Shown piece by piece: positions 30,259 to 40,684 of a DNA stretch of 64,000 nt. Location of the stretch: contig NZ_CP102830.1 in NCBI RefSeq assembly GCF_024730785.1, positions 868,001 through 932,000 of the forward strand, written 5' to 3'. The DNA comes from Pseudomonas sp. LS44. Its GTDB lineage: Bacteria; Pseudomonadota; Gammaproteobacteria; Pseudomonadales; Pseudomonadaceae. How positions within the stretch are numbered: position 1 is the stretch's first letter; each line of letters begins with the position of its first letter. A program made the translations under genes and the position numbers. The notes below the pieces were generated by a model. That model was not told the origin of the DNA, did not search any database, and worked only from the letters and a program-made list of their open reading frames with translations.

Positions 30259-30808
30259 GCTGGCCTCTTACGTTGGACAGCAGGTGCACCCGGCTGTCTT
30301 TCAAGTACGCTTTCATTCCATTAGCCGTGGTCACCCCATTGGCGGCCTCGATTCTAACGGCTTGCTGGGTTTGCGCATATTCCTTGTCGGGGAACACGGT
30401 CATGCGGCTGCTGGTAATGACGGTCGGTCGACCTTTTGCATCGGTGCGTTCAATGCGCACGCTATCGATCAATTCAACTTCTTCGCCATTCGGCGACACC
30501 TCGGCGCGCTCGCTGCGTACATGCCACGGCAGGGGCGTGCCCCGATAGAGCTCGAGGTCTGGGCGGCTGACCATGGTGACGTCGGTAGCCCGGATGTGCT
30601 CGATTTTTTCGCCAAGCAGTTGGTAATGCAGCTTGCCGTCTGCCTGAAACTGTACGGTGCGAGCGTTCAGCGCATAGAAATCGATGGCGGTATCGGTATC
30701 GGTGCTGGCCGTCTTTTCATTCTCGGGGGCGATATTCCAGTAACCCAGGGCGGCAAGCAGGGCGGCCGCCAGGCAGAAAAACAAGGTGAGAAGTACTTTG
30801 CGCAGCAT
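30245..30808 (-). CDS. lptC: LPS export protein LptC
   Basis: 187 residues: one N-terminal membrane helix (LLTLFFCLAAALLAALGYW) and a periplasmic OstA-type domain with 'YLLGEKIEHIRATDVTMVSR'-like strands, 'SERAEVSPNGEEVELIDSVR' and the family 'MTVFPDKEYAQTQQAVRI'. It hands LPS from LptBFG to LptA. Eight bases after kdsC. Confidence 0.93.
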   Translation of the reverse strand: MLRKVLLTLFFCLAAALLAALGYWNIAPENEKTASTDTDTAIDFYALNARTVQFQADGKLHYQLLGEKIEHIRATDVTMVSRPDLELYRGTPLPWHVRSERAEVSPNGEEVELIDSVRIERTDAKGRPTVITSSRMTVFPDKEYAQTQQAVRIEAANGVTTANGMKAYLKDSRVHLLSNVRGQHEVR

Positions 30809-30816
30809 GCAGAGCC

Positions 30817-31341
30817 CTATAGGTAGGCGGCTTGGGCGGCGTCGAGGCTGCCCTGGGCGCGCATGATCAATTCACAAAACTCACGAGCTGCACCTTCACC
30901 GCCGCGCGCCTGGGTAACGCCATGCGCGTGCTGGCGGACGAAGTTGTCAGCGCTCGCCACTGCCATGCCCAGGCCGACGCGGCGGATGACCGGTAGATCG
31001 GGCAGGTCGTCGCCCAGGTAGGCGACCTGCTCATAGCCGAGATTGAGCTCGCCGAGCAATTCATCGAGCACGACCAGTTTATCCTCGCGGCCCTGGTAAA
31101 GATGCTGGATTCCCAGATTCTGCGCGCGGCGCTCGACCACGGGGGTCTTGCGCCCGCTGATAATCGCCGTGCGCACACCAGAATTGATCAGCATTTTGAT
31201 GCCGTGGCCATCCAGCGTATTGAACGTCTTGAATTCGCTGCCATCGGTGAGGAAGTACAGGCGTCCGTCGGTAAGTACTCCGTCGACGTCGAAAATCGCT
31301 AGCTTGATATTGCGTGCACGCTGCAGCAGTTCATCGCTCAT
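30817..31341 (-). CDS. kdsC: 3-deoxy-D-manno-octulosonate 8-phosphate phosphatase KdsC
   Basis: 174 residues, a small C0-type HAD phosphatase. Catalytic Asp18 and Asp20 are in 'LAIFDVDGVLTDG', followed by 'ISGRKTPVVERRAQNLGI' and 'AYLGDDLPDLPVIRRVGLG' (metal-binding Asp). It releases phosphate from Kdo-8-P. The ATG overlaps the kdsD stop by one base, so the pair is translationally coupled. Confidence 0.96.
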   Translation of the reverse strand: MSDELLQRARNIKLAIFDVDGVLTDGRLYFLTDGSEFKTFNTLDGHGIKMLINSGVRTAIISGRKTPVVERRAQNLGIQHLYQGREDKLVVLDELLGELNLGYEQVAYLGDDLPDLPVIRRVGLGMAVASADNFVRQHAHGVTQARGGEGAAREFCELIMRAQGSLDAAQAAYL

Positions 31342-32315
31342 TACATTACTCCTGCGCGCAACAGGTCGTGCATATTCAGGGCGCCAACGGGGCGATCCTG
31401 ATCGTTGACCACCACCAGTGCATTGATTTTGTGGTCTTCCATGATTTTTAGCGCTTCGGCGGCGAGCATTTCCGCTCGTGCGGTTTTGCCGTGCTGGGTC
31501 ATGACTGCATCGATGCTGGCGTTGCGGATGTCGATGCCGCGATCCAGGGCACGGCGCAAATCGCCGTCGGTAAAGATCCCGGCGAGACGGCCATCCGGCT
31601 CGATGACGGCGGTCATGCCGAGCCCTTTCTGGGTCATTTCCAGGAGGGCGACTTTCAATTCAGTGCCGCGCGCTACCTGTGGCAGTTCGGCGCCAGAGTG
31701 CATAACGTTTTCCACTTTGAGCAACAAGCGGCGACCTAGCGCGCCGCCCGGGTGCGAGAAGGCGAAGTCCTCGGCGGTGAAACCGCGTGCTTCCAGCAGC
31801 GCGATGGCCAGCGCGTCACCGAGCACCAGGGCGGCGGTAGTGGATGATGTGGGGGCCAGATTCAATGGGCAGGCTTCCTGGGGGACGCGGGCATCCAGAT
31901 TGGCTTCGGCTGCCTTGGCCAGCGGCGAGTCAGGATTACCGGTCATGCTGATCAAGGTAATTCCCAGGCGCTTGATCAGCGGCAGTAGGGTGATGATTTC
32001 TGCCGTCGAGCCGGAATTGGAGAGCGCCAGCACGAGGTCATCGCGGGTGATCATGCCCATGTCGCCATGGCTGGCTTCGGCGGGGTGAACGAAGAACGAC
32101 GTGGTGCCGGTACTGGCCAGCGTCGCCGCGATCTTGTTGCCGATGTGCCCCGACTTGCCCATGCCGACCACCACTACCCGACCCTTGCAGGTCAGAATCA
32201 GCTCGCAGGCGCGTACGAAGTTGGCGTCGATACGGGGCAGCAAGCCTTGTACCGCTTCGAACTCCAAGCGGATGGTGCGCTGCGCGGACTGGATCAGGTC
32301 GCGGGGTTGAGTCAT
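31341..32315 (-). CDS. kdsD: D-arabinose 5-phosphate isomerase KdsD
   Basis: 324 residues: a SIS domain (about 30-180; 'GRVVVVGMGKSGHIGNKIAA', 'HPAEASHGDMGMITRDDLVL', 'SNSGSTAEIITLLPLIKRLG') and two C-terminal CBS domains ('DGRLAGIFTDGDLRRALDRG', 'NALVVVNDQDRPVGALNMHD'). It turns ribulose 5-phosphate into arabinose 5-phosphate for Kdo. First gene of the ten-gene minus-strand block that ends at ptsO, and divergent from mlaF. Confidence 0.96.
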   Translation of the reverse strand: MTQPRDLIQSAQRTIRLEFEAVQGLLPRIDANFVRACELILTCKGRVVVVGMGKSGHIGNKIAATLASTGTTSFFVHPAEASHGDMGMITRDDLVLALSNSGSTAEIITLLPLIKRLGITLISMTGNPDSPLAKAAEANLDARVPQEACPLNLAPTSSTTAALVLGDALAIALLEARGFTAEDFAFSHPGGALGRRLLLKVENVMHSGAELPQVARGTELKVALLEMTQKGLGMTAVIEPDGRLAGIFTDGDLRRALDRGIDIRNASIDAVMTQHGKTARAEMLAAEALKIMEDHKINALVVVNDQDRPVGALNMHDLLRAGVM

Positions 32316-32428
32316 GGCGAATCGCTGTGCTGGGCGGTTAAAGGGCGACGATTATAACGGCAAAGGGCGAATCACTCACCTGAGCTTTACTTTTCGAGGG
32401 TTCAGCTCTCTCGCAAGCGGTTTCGCGC

Positions 32429-32457
32429 TTGGGTGGTAACAGGCTCGATGCTATAGT
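32429..32457 (+). promoter_or_regulatory. Candidate sigma-70 promoter for the mla operon
   Basis: TTGGGT (32429-32434) and TATAGT (32452-32457) with a 17-base spacer, 88 bases before the mlaF ATG in the 229-base divergent kdsD/mlaF region. A GGAG site lies at 32537-32540 (AAGGAG). Confidence 0.5.
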
Positions 32458-32544
32458 GCGCCGCCTATTCGGCCCGTCCAGTTAGCGCGCTTTCCTCTTG
32501 AGGACGCTAGTCCTGAGTGGGAGGCTGCATCGCAAGGAGTTCAG

Positions 32545-33354
32545 ATGAGCGCCGATAATCCCTACGCTGTGGAATTGAAAGGTGTCTCTTTCAGGCGCGG
32601 TTCGCGCAGCATTTTCGAAAACATCGATTTGCGTTTTCCGCGCGGCAAGGTCACCGGCATCATGGGTCCTTCCGGTTGCGGTAAGACCACGTTGCTGCGC
32701 CTGATCGGTGCGCAATTGCGTCCGGCCAGCGGCGAAATTCGTGTCAATGGGCAGAATCTGCCGGACTTGCCGCGTAGAGAGCTGTTCGACATGCGCAAGC
32801 AGATGGGTGTGCTATTCCAGAGCGGCGCGCTGTTCACTGACCTCGATGTGTTCGAAAACGTGGCCTTTCCGCTGCGGGTACATACCCAGCTGCCGGAAGA
32901 GATGATTCGCGACATCGTGCTGATGAAGCTCGAAGCGGTCGGCCTGCGTGGCGCCATCGAGTTGATGCCGGATGAGCTGTCGGGGGGCATGAAGCGGCGT
33001 GTGGCGCTGGCTCGGGCCATCGCCCTCGATCCGCAGATTCTTATGTATGACGAACCTTTTGTGGGCCAGGACCCGATCGCCATGGGCGTGTTGGTGCGCC
33101 TGATTCGCCTGCTGACCGATGCACTGGGAATTACCAGTATTGTGGTTTCCCATGACCTAGCGGAAACCGCGAGCATTGCCGATTACCTCTATGTGGTGGG
33201 TGATGGGCAGGTGCTTGGCCAAGGCACGCCGGCTGAATTGATGAACTCGGATAACCCGCGGATTCGGCAGTTCATGAAGGGGACTGAAGACGGTCCGGTG
33301 CCGTTCCATTTCCCTGCGGTGGATTACCGCGAAGATCTTCTGGGGGCGCGCTGA
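32545..33354 (+). CDS. mlaF: Phospholipid transport ABC ATPase MlaF
   Basis: 269 residues. Walker A 'GIMGPSGCGKTTLLRLIG', signature 'LSGGMKRRVALARAIAL', Walker B 'ILMYDEPFVGQDPIAM' and H-loop 'VVSHDLAETASIADYLYV'. With MlaE, D and B it forms the inner-membrane complex that moves phospholipids between the membranes and maintains outer-membrane asymmetry. First gene of mlaFEDCB; its stop overlaps mlaE. Confidence 0.96.
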   Translation: MSADNPYAVELKGVSFRRGSRSIFENIDLRFPRGKVTGIMGPSGCGKTTLLRLIGAQLRPASGEIRVNGQNLPDLPRRELFDMRKQMGVLFQSGALFTDLDVFENVAFPLRVHTQLPEEMIRDIVLMKLEAVGLRGAIELMPDELSGGMKRRVALARAIALDPQILMYDEPFVGQDPIAMGVLVRLIRLLTDALGITSIVVSHDLAETASIADYLYVVGDGQVLGQGTPAELMNSDNPRIRQFMKGTEDGPVPFHFPAVDYREDLLGAR

Positions 33355-34154
33355 TGCGCAAAACGCCAATACTTGAGCGGATTCGCCTGCTCGGCCGTGC
33401 CTGCCTCGATGTAGTCGAGTCGCTCGGCAGCTCGACCTTGTTCCTGTTGCGCGCGATATTTGGCCGGGGCAACTTGGGCAATGGTTTTCTGCATTTGCTC
33501 ATTAAGCAGCTCCATTCGGTCGGGGTGATGTCGCTGGTGATCATTGTGGTCTCCGGCGTCTTCATCGGCATGGTGCTGTCGTTGCAGGGCTTCAGCATCC
33601 TGGCCGATTATGGCTCCGAGCAGGCCGTCGGGCAGATGGTCGCACTGACTCTGCTGCGAGAGCTCGGGCCGGTGGTCACTGCTTTGCTGTTCGCTGGCCG
33701 CGCCGGCTCGGCGCTGACTGCTGAAATCGGCAATATGAAATCTACTGAGCAGCTGTCGAGCCTGGAGATGATTGGCGTTGACCCATTGAAGTACATCATT
33801 GCCCCACGCCTATGGGCCGGTTTCATCTCGCTGCCGCTGTTGACGATGGTTTTCTGCGTGGTCGGTATCTGGGGTGGCGCCATGGTCGCGATCGACTGGC
33901 TTGGCGTCTACGAGGGTTCGTTCTGGACCAATATGCAAAACACAGTGTCGTTCACCGATGACGTGCTCAACGGCGTAATCAAAAGTCTTGTCTTCGCTTT
34001 TGTGGTGACCTGGATCGCCGTGTTTCAGGGCTATGACTGTGAGCCGACCTCGGAAGGCATCAGTCGCGCAACAACTCGAACCGTGGTCTATGCCTCGCTG
34101 GCCGTGCTGGGCCTGGACTTTATCCTGACTGCCTTGATGTTTGGAGATTTCTGA
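33354..34154 (+). CDS. mlaE: Phospholipid transport permease MlaE
   Basis: 266 residues, MlaE/MCE permease family. Several membrane helices; the N-terminal 'LFLLRAIFGRGNLGNGFLHL' amphipathic part, 'ALTLLRELGPVVTALLFAGR' and 'AGSALTAEIGNMKSTEQLSS' are signature sequences. It starts within the mlaF stop (one-base overlap), and mlaD starts within its own stop. Confidence 0.96.
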   Translation: MRKTPILERIRLLGRACLDVVESLGSSTLFLLRAIFGRGNLGNGFLHLLIKQLHSVGVMSLVIIVVSGVFIGMVLSLQGFSILADYGSEQAVGQMVALTLLRELGPVVTALLFAGRAGSALTAEIGNMKSTEQLSSLEMIGVDPLKYIIAPRLWAGFISLPLLTMVFCVVGIWGGAMVAIDWLGVYEGSFWTNMQNTVSFTDDVLNGVIKSLVFAFVVTWIAVFQGYDCEPTSEGISRATTRTVVYASLAVLGLDFILTALMFGDF

Positions 34155-34621
34155 TGCAAATCCGCACCCTGGAAATTGGTGTCGGCCTGTTCCTCCTGGC
34201 TGGTTTGTTGGCCTTGCTGCTGCTGGCGCTGCGCGTCAGTGGTCTGGCCGTGGGTACGGGGCAGGACACTTATAAGTTGTATGCCAATTTCGACAACATC
34301 GCCGGTCTGACCGTCAGGGCCAAAGTCACCATGGCTGGCGTCACCATTGGCAAGGTCACGGCCATCGATTTGGATCGCGATACCTACACCGGTCGAGTGA
34401 CCATGGAGCTGGAGCAGCGGGTCGATAATCTGCCGGCCGACTCTACAGCCTCGATCCTGACCGCCGGCCTGCTGGGCGAGAAATATGTTGGCATCAGCGT
34501 GGGCGGCGACGACGCTCTCCTCAAGGATGGCGGAACCATTCATGACACGCAGTCGTCGTTAGTGTTGGAAGACTTGATCGGGAAATTCCTGATCAACTCA
34601 GTGAATAAAGAAGCCAAGTGA
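34154..34621 (+). CDS. mlaD: MCE-domain phospholipid-binding protein MlaD
   Basis: 155 residues: an N-terminal membrane helix ('VGLFLLAGLLALLLLALRV') and one MCE domain with 'NFDNIAGLTVRAKVTMAGVT' and 'ADSTASILTAGLLGEKYVGI'. MlaD hexamers form the hydrophobic pore that contacts MlaC. Shorter than E. coli MlaD at its C-terminal tail, normal for pseudomonads. Confidence 0.95.
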   Translation: MQIRTLEIGVGLFLLAGLLALLLLALRVSGLAVGTGQDTYKLYANFDNIAGLTVRAKVTMAGVTIGKVTAIDLDRDTYTGRVTMELEQRVDNLPADSTASILTAGLLGEKYVGISVGGDDALLKDGGTIHDTQSSLVLEDLIGKFLINSVNKEAK

Positions 34622-34632
34622 GGACTCTGTCG

Positions 34633-35283
34633 ATGATCCATGCCCTGCGCCGTGGCCTGCTGGTACTGCTGGCCGTGTTCCCGCTGTTCGCTCTGGCCGC
34701 TCCGGCGGCGCAAGAGGTGGTGAAGCGCACCACGGATGAAATGCTCCAGGACCTGAAATCCAACAGGGATCAGTACCGCACCAATCCGAGTGCGTTCTAC
34801 GACGCGCTGAATCGCATCATCGGTCCGGTGGTGGACACCGATGGTATTTCGCGCAGCATCATGACCGTCAAATACTCGCGCGGCGCGACCCCCGAGCAGA
34901 TGACCCGCTTCCAAGAGAACTTCAAACGCAGCCTGATGCAGTTCTACGGCAACGCGCTGTTGGAATACGACAACCAGGACATTCGCGTCCTGCCAGGCGG
35001 CAAGCAAGCCGATCCGGAGCGCACCAGCGTGAATATGGAAGTGCGTGACAGCAAAGGCACGGTCTACCCGGTGACCTACACCATGGTGCAGATCAAGGGT
35101 GAATGGATGCTCCGCAACGTCACCATCAATGGCATCAATATCGGCAAGCTGTTCCGCGATCAATTCGCCGATAGCATGCAAAAGAATGGCAATGATCTGA
35201 ACAAGACCATCGATGGCTGGGCGCAAGTAGTAGCCAATGCCAAGACTTCCGATGCCGGCCAGAAGGCTGCGGGCCATGAGTGA
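34633..35283 (+). CDS. mlaC: Periplasmic phospholipid shuttle MlaC
   Basis: 216 residues from the ATG at 34633, with GAGG nine bases upstream; a GTG at 34618 in frame is an alternative. Signal peptide 'LRRGLLVLLAVFPLFALAA'; the Tol-Tol-Ttg2 family body has 'AFYDALNRIIGPVVDTDGIS', 'MTRFQENFKRSLMQFYGNAL' and 'KNGNDLNKTIDGWAQVV'. It ferries phospholipid between the MlaA-porin complex and MlaFEDB. 11 bases after mlaD. Confidence 0.94.
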   Translation: MIHALRRGLLVLLAVFPLFALAAPAAQEVVKRTTDEMLQDLKSNRDQYRTNPSAFYDALNRIIGPVVDTDGISRSIMTVKYSRGATPEQMTRFQENFKRSLMQFYGNALLEYDNQDIRVLPGGKQADPERTSVNMEVRDSKGTVYPVTYTMVQIKGEWMLRNVTINGINIGKLFRDQFADSMQKNGNDLNKTIDGWAQVVANAKTSDAGQKAAGHE

Positions 35284-35584
35284 AGCCAGCATTCGCCAGG
35301 CAGAAGCCGGCGTGCTGCGGCTTGAGGGGGTGCTGGACTATCGCTCCGGCCCCCAATTGCGTGAAGAGGGCGGTCGATTGATTCGTGCCGCCGAGGGTGC
35401 CGAGTTGCTGCTCGATTGCTCGGCGGTCGAGCATTCGAGTAGCGTTGGCCTGTCGCTGTTGCTGGCGTTTATGCGCGACGCCGCGGCGCTGGGCAAGCGT
35501 CTGGTATTTCGCGGGCTGCCGCAAGATATGCGCAAAATCGCCAAGGTCTCCGGCCTGGACGAGGTGCTTCCGCTCCAAGATTGA
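35276..35584 (+). CDS. mlaB: STAS-domain accessory protein MlaB
   Basis: 102 residues from the ATG at 35276, which overlaps the mlaC stop by 8 bases (ATGAGTGA). One STAS domain: 'VLRLEGVLDYRSGPQLREEG', 'LLLDCSAVEHSSSVGLSLLL' with the conserved Ser-rich loop, and 'LVFRGLPQDMRKIAKVSGLD'. It binds MlaF and stabilises the complex. Last gene of the mla operon, followed by a hairpin and T-run. Confidence 0.93.
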   Translation: MSEASIRQAEAGVLRLEGVLDYRSGPQLREEGGRLIRAAEGAELLLDCSAVEHSSSVGLSLLLAFMRDAAALGKRLVFRGLPQDMRKIAKVSGLDEVLPLQD

Positions 35585-35598
35585 ATCGCTACAGCAAA

Positions 35599-35649
35599 GC
35601 CCTCCGTCAGCGTCCGGTCATATGGGGTTCGCAGGCGGAGGGCTTTTTT
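35599..35649 (+). terminator. Probable intrinsic terminator after mlaB
   Basis: GCCCTCCG (35599-35606) pairs with CGGAGGGC (35636-35643) across a long loop and is followed by TTTTTT. ibaG begins 68 bases later and may have its own promoter. Confidence 0.6.
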
Positions 35650-35716
35650 GTATCATGGCCGACCCGCGAGTCTAGGCTCGGCCGTGGTTTAACGAGTGCG
35701 CTGATTGAGGCTGAAC

Positions 35717-37244
<1,528 letters not shown>

Positions 37245-37250
37245 AGCATC

Positions 37251-37373
37251 TTCAAAGCTGCTGCGCTGGGTGAGGCGTTGTTAAAAACAGGCTCGGAATG
37301 CTCATTTACTTCAGTAAACTTCGCTTCCTCGCCTGTTTTTGCCTAGCCCCACCTGCGCTCGCGACGCTTTGAA
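37251..37373. repeat. 123-bp nested palindromic element between murA and hisG
   Basis: Outer arms TTCAAAGC (37251-37258) and GCTTTGAA (37366-37373); middle arms AAAAACAGGC (37283-37292) and GCCTGTTTTT (37331-37340); inner arms TTTACT (37305-37310) and AGTAAA (37313-37318). The flanking segments are also partly complementary. From memory, near-identical elements recur in many Pseudomonas genomes. The GCCTGTTTTT arm could also act as a terminator after murA. Confidence 0.75.
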
Positions 37374-37398
37374 AACACTTCATTCACAAGGTTATGAA

Positions 37399-38034
37399 AT
37401 GCTGACCATCGCGCTATCCAAAGGCCGTATCCTCGATGACACCCTGCCACTGCTGGCCGCGGCCGGCATCGTGCCGACCGAGAATCCGGACAAGAGCCGC
37501 AAGCTGATCATCCCCACTACCCAGGCCGATGTACGTCTGTTGATCATCCGTGCCACCGACGTGCCGACCTATGTCGAGCACGGCGCCGCCGACCTTGGCG
37601 TGGCAGGCAAGGATGTGCTGATGGAGTACGGTGGCCAGGGCCTGTATGAGCCGCTGGATCTGCGTATCGCCCAATGCAAGCTGATGACCGCCGGATGTGT
37701 CGGCGCGCCTGAGCCAAAGGGACGTCTGCGGGTGGCGACCAAATTCGTCAATGTCGCCAAGCGTTACTACGCCGAGCAAGGCCGCCAGGTCGATGTCATC
37801 AAGCTGTATGGCTCGATGGAACTGGCCCCGCTGGTGGGGTTGGCCGACAAGATCATCGACGTGGTCGACACCGGCAACACCCTGCGCGCCAACGGTCTGG
37901 AGGCGCAGGAATTGATTGCCACCATCAGCTCGCGGCTGGTGGTCAACAAGGCCTCGATGAAAATGCAGCACGCGCGCATCCAGACGTTGATCGACACCTT
38001 GCGCGCCGCCGTCGAATCGCGACACCCCAGCTGA
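37399..38034 (+). CDS. hisG: ATP phosphoribosyltransferase, short form HisG
   Basis: 211 residues from the ATG at 37399 ([20 protein letters not shown]). It performs the first step of histidine synthesis. The protein lacks the C-terminal histidine-binding domain, so it is the short HisG that needs the HisZ regulatory subunit, which is not in this window. Conserved: '[20 protein letters not shown]', '[20 protein letters not shown]'. Confidence 0.95.
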   Translation: MLTIALSKGRILDDTLPLLAAAGIVPTENPDKSRKLIIPTTQADVRLLIIRATDVPTYVEHGAADLGVAGKDVLMEYGGQGLYEPLDLRIAQCKLMTAGCVGAPEPKGRLRVATKFVNVAKRYYAEQGRQVDVIKLYGSMELAPLVGLADKIIDVVDTGNTLRANGLEAQELIATISSRLVVNKASMKMQHARIQTLIDTLRAAVESRHPS

Positions 38035-38157
38035 CAGCTTCGCGCGACATCGCGTCGCGCCCGCCTATCCGTGTCATAGCCAGAATTCTCAGGTGCCCGC
38101 GCGGAGCGGCTGGTACTCTACGGGCGCCTGAGCACCTGCCAACTCATGAGGCCCGCT

Positions 38158-39471
38158 ATGACCACCGCTCCCATCGCCATCCGCCGACTCAACGCCAGCG
38201 ATGCTGATTTCGCCACGCATCTGGACCATCTGCTGAGCTGGGAAAGCGTGTCGGACGACGGCGTCAATCAGCGTGTGCTGGAAATCATCGCTGGCGTACG
38301 CCAGCGCGGCGATGCCGCCCTGGTCGAATACACCCAGCGTTTCGATGGCCTGGAAGTCGCCAGCATGGCCGACCTGATCCTGCCGCGCGAACGCCTGGAA
38401 CTGGCTCTGACGCGCATCACCGAAGCCCAGCGCAGCGCGCTGGAGCAAGCGGCTGAGCGAGTGCGCAGCTACCACGAGAAGCAGAAGCAGGATTCCTGGA
38501 CCTACACCGAGGCCGACGGCACGCTGCTCGGCCAGAAAGTCACGCCGCTCGATCGCGCCGGCCTGTACGTGCCGGGTGGCAAGGCGTCCTATCCCTCGTC
38601 GGTATTGATGAATGCGATCCCAGCCAAGGTCGCCGGCGTCCCGGAAGTGGTCATGGTGGTGCCGATTCCGCGCGGCGAGATCAATGAAATCGTCCTTGCC
38701 GCCGCGGCCATCGCCGGGGTCGATCGGGTGTTCACCATCGGCGGCGCCCAGGCCGTGGCAGCCTTGGCCTACGGCACCGAAAGCGTGCCAGCGGTGGACA
38801 AGATCGTCGGCCCGGGCAACATCTATGTCGCGACCGCCAAGCGCCACGTGTTCGGCAAGGTCGGCATCGACATGATCGCCGGGCCTTCGGAAATTCTCGT
38901 GGTCTGCGATGGCCACACCGATCCGGACTGGATCGCCATGGACCTGTTCTCCCAAGCCGAGCACGACGAGGACGCCCAGGCGATCCTGGTCAGTCCGGAT
39001 GCGGCGTTCCTCGATAAGGTCGCGGCGAGCATTGCCAAGCTGCTGCCGAGCATGGAACGCGCCGAGATCATTCGCACCTCGGTCGAAGGGCGTGGTGCGT
39101 TGATTCAGGTGGCGGACATGGCCCAGGCCATCGAAGTGGCCAACCGCATTGCCCCGGAACACCTGGAGCTGTCGGTCGCCGACCCCGATCAATATCTGCC
39201 GCAGATCCGCCATGCCGGCGCGATCTTCATGGGCCGCTATACCGCCGAGGCGCTGGGCGACTACTGCGCCGGGCCGAACCACGTGCTGCCCACGTCGGGC
39301 ACTGCACGGTTTTCCTCGCCGCTAGGCGTGTACGACTTCCAGAAGCGCTCGTCGATCATCCATTGCTCGGCCGATGGCGCGTCGGAGTTGGGTAAGGTCG
39401 CCTCGATACTGGCTCGCGGCGAGTCGCTGACCGCCCATGCGCGCAGTGCCGAGTACCGCATCAAGAACTGA
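38158..39471 (+). CDS. hisD: Histidinol dehydrogenase HisD
   Basis: 437 residues from the ATG at 38158, with GAGG six bases upstream; an ATG at 38146 is less well placed. It oxidises L-histidinol to histidine with NAD. Conserved: '[20 protein letters not shown]', '[20 protein letters not shown]', '[15 protein letters not shown]', '[20 protein letters not shown]', and the zinc-site region '[17 protein letters not shown]' with '[18 protein letters not shown]'. Confidence 0.97.
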   Translation: MTTAPIAIRRLNASDADFATHLDHLLSWESVSDDGVNQRVLEIIAGVRQRGDAALVEYTQRFDGLEVASMADLILPRERLELALTRITEAQRSALEQAAERVRSYHEKQKQDSWTYTEADGTLLGQKVTPLDRAGLYVPGGKASYPSSVLMNAIPAKVAGVPEVVMVVPIPRGEINEIVLAAAAIAGVDRVFTIGGAQAVAALAYGTESVPAVDKIVGPGNIYVATAKRHVFGKVGIDMIAGPSEILVVCDGHTDPDWIAMDLFSQAEHDEDAQAILVSPDAAFLDKVAASIAKLLPSMERAEIIRTSVEGRGALIQVADMAQAIEVANRIAPEHLELSVADPDQYLPQIRHAGAIFMGRYTAEALGDYCAGPNHVLPTSGTARFSSPLGVYDFQKRSSIIHCSADGASELGKVASILARGESLTAHARSAEYRIKN

Positions 39472-39484
39472 AACAGCGGCTTCC

Positions 39485-39515
39485 GTAGGATGGGTATCAC
39501 GCAGTGATACCCATC
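39485..39515. repeat. GTAGGATGGGTATCAC inverted repeat
   Basis: GATGGGTATCAC (39489-39500) and GTGATACCCATC (39504-39515) are perfect 12-bp arms around GCA, preceded by GTAG. It shares the GTAGGATGG...ATACCCATC words of the elements at 3611 and 4629. Located between hisD and hisC. Confidence 0.75.
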
Positions 39516-39562
39516 GACGCGGTGCCGAATGATCTCAATGTATTCGAGGAGAGAAGGGCGAG

Positions 39563-40615
39563 ATGAGCAAATTCTGGAGCCCCTTCGTCAAAGACCTGGT
39601 GCCTTACGTGCCAGGCGAGCAGCCGAAACTGGCCAAGCTGGTCAAGCTGAACACCAACGAAAACCCCTACGGCCCATCGCCCAAGGCGCTGGCCGCCATG
39701 CAGGCCGAGTTGAGCGACAACCTGCGGCTGTACCCGGACCCTAACGGTGAGCGCCTCAAGCAGGCAGTCGCCGACTATTACGGCGTGCAAACCAACCAGG
39801 TGTTCGTCGGCAACGGCTCCGACGAGGTGTTGGCGCATGCCTTTCACGGCCTGTTCCAGCACAGCCAGCCGCTGCTGTTTCCGGACGTGACCTACAGCTT
39901 CTATCCGGTCTACTGCGGGCTGTACGGCATTCCCTTCGAGGCGCTGGCGCTGGACGAGCAGTTCCAGATCCGTGTCGAGGACTATGCGCGGCCGAATGGC
40001 GGCATCGTCTTCCCCAATCCCAACGCGCCGACCGGCTGCCTGCTGCCGCTGGAGGCGATCGAGCGCCTGCTGCAAGCCAGTCCGGATTCGGTGGTGCTGG
40101 TCGATGAAGCCTATATCGACTTTGGCGGCGAGACGGCGATTAGCCTGGTCGACAAGTACCCGAACCTGTTGGTCGCGCAGACGTTGTCCAAGTCGCGCTC
40201 GCTGGCTGGCTTGCGCGTTGGCCTGGCAGTCGGTCACCCGGAGCTGATCGAGGCGCTGGAACGGATCAAGAACAGCTTCAACTCCTATCCGCTGGATCGC
40301 ATCGCCATCGCTGGCGCCGCCGCCGCGCTCGAGGATCGGGCCTATTTCGAAGCCACCTGCGCGCAGGTCATTGCCAGCCGTGAACAGGTGGTGGCGGGCT
40401 TGCAGGCGCTGGGTTTCGAGGTGTTGCCGTCGGCGGCCAACTTCGTCTTCGCCCGGCATCCGCAGGAAGATGCGGCGCAGCTGGCGGCGACTTTGCGCGA
40501 GCAAGGGGTGATCGTGCGGCACTTCAAGCAAGCGCGGATCGCTCAATTCCTGCGCATCACCATCGGCACGCCGGAGCAGAACCAGGCACTGCTGGATGCG
40601 TTGCGCGACCGCTAG
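39563..40615 (+). CDS. hisC: Histidinol-phosphate aminotransferase HisC
   Basis: 350 residues, fold-type I PLP enzyme. The Schiff-base lysine is Lys210 in '[15 protein letters not shown]'; '[18 protein letters not shown]', '[19 protein letters not shown]' and '[13 protein letters not shown]' are diagnostic. It catalyses transfer between glutamate and imidazole acetol phosphate. A 91-base gap with a repeat separates it from hisD; a strong bidirectional terminator follows. Confidence 0.95.
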   Translation: MSKFWSPFVKDLVPYVPGEQPKLAKLVKLNTNENPYGPSPKALAAMQAELSDNLRLYPDPNGERLKQAVADYYGVQTNQVFVGNGSDEVLAHAFHGLFQHSQPLLFPDVTYSFYPVYCGLYGIPFEALALDEQFQIRVEDYARPNGGIVFPNPNAPTGCLLPLEAIERLLQASPDSVVLVDEAYIDFGGETAISLVDKYPNLLVAQTLSKSRSLAGLRVGLAVGHPELIEALERIKNSFNSYPLDRIAIAGAAAALEDRAYFEATCAQVIASREQVVAGLQALGFEVLPSAANFVFARHPQEDAAQLAATLREQGVIVRHFKQARIAQFLRITIGTPEQNQALLDALRDR

Positions 40616-40626
40616 CAGTGGGAGGA

Positions 40627-40670
40627 CATAAAAAAGCCGGAAGCGCGTAAACGCTTCCGGCTTTTTTATG
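40627..40670. terminator. Bidirectional terminator between hisC and algW
   Basis: Perfect 19-bp arms CATAAAAAAGCCGGAAGCG and CGCTTCCGGCTTTTTTATG around a 6-base loop give a T-run on both strands, suited to the convergent genes. Confidence 0.92.
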
Positions 40671-40684
40671 TGTGCGGATCGCGC

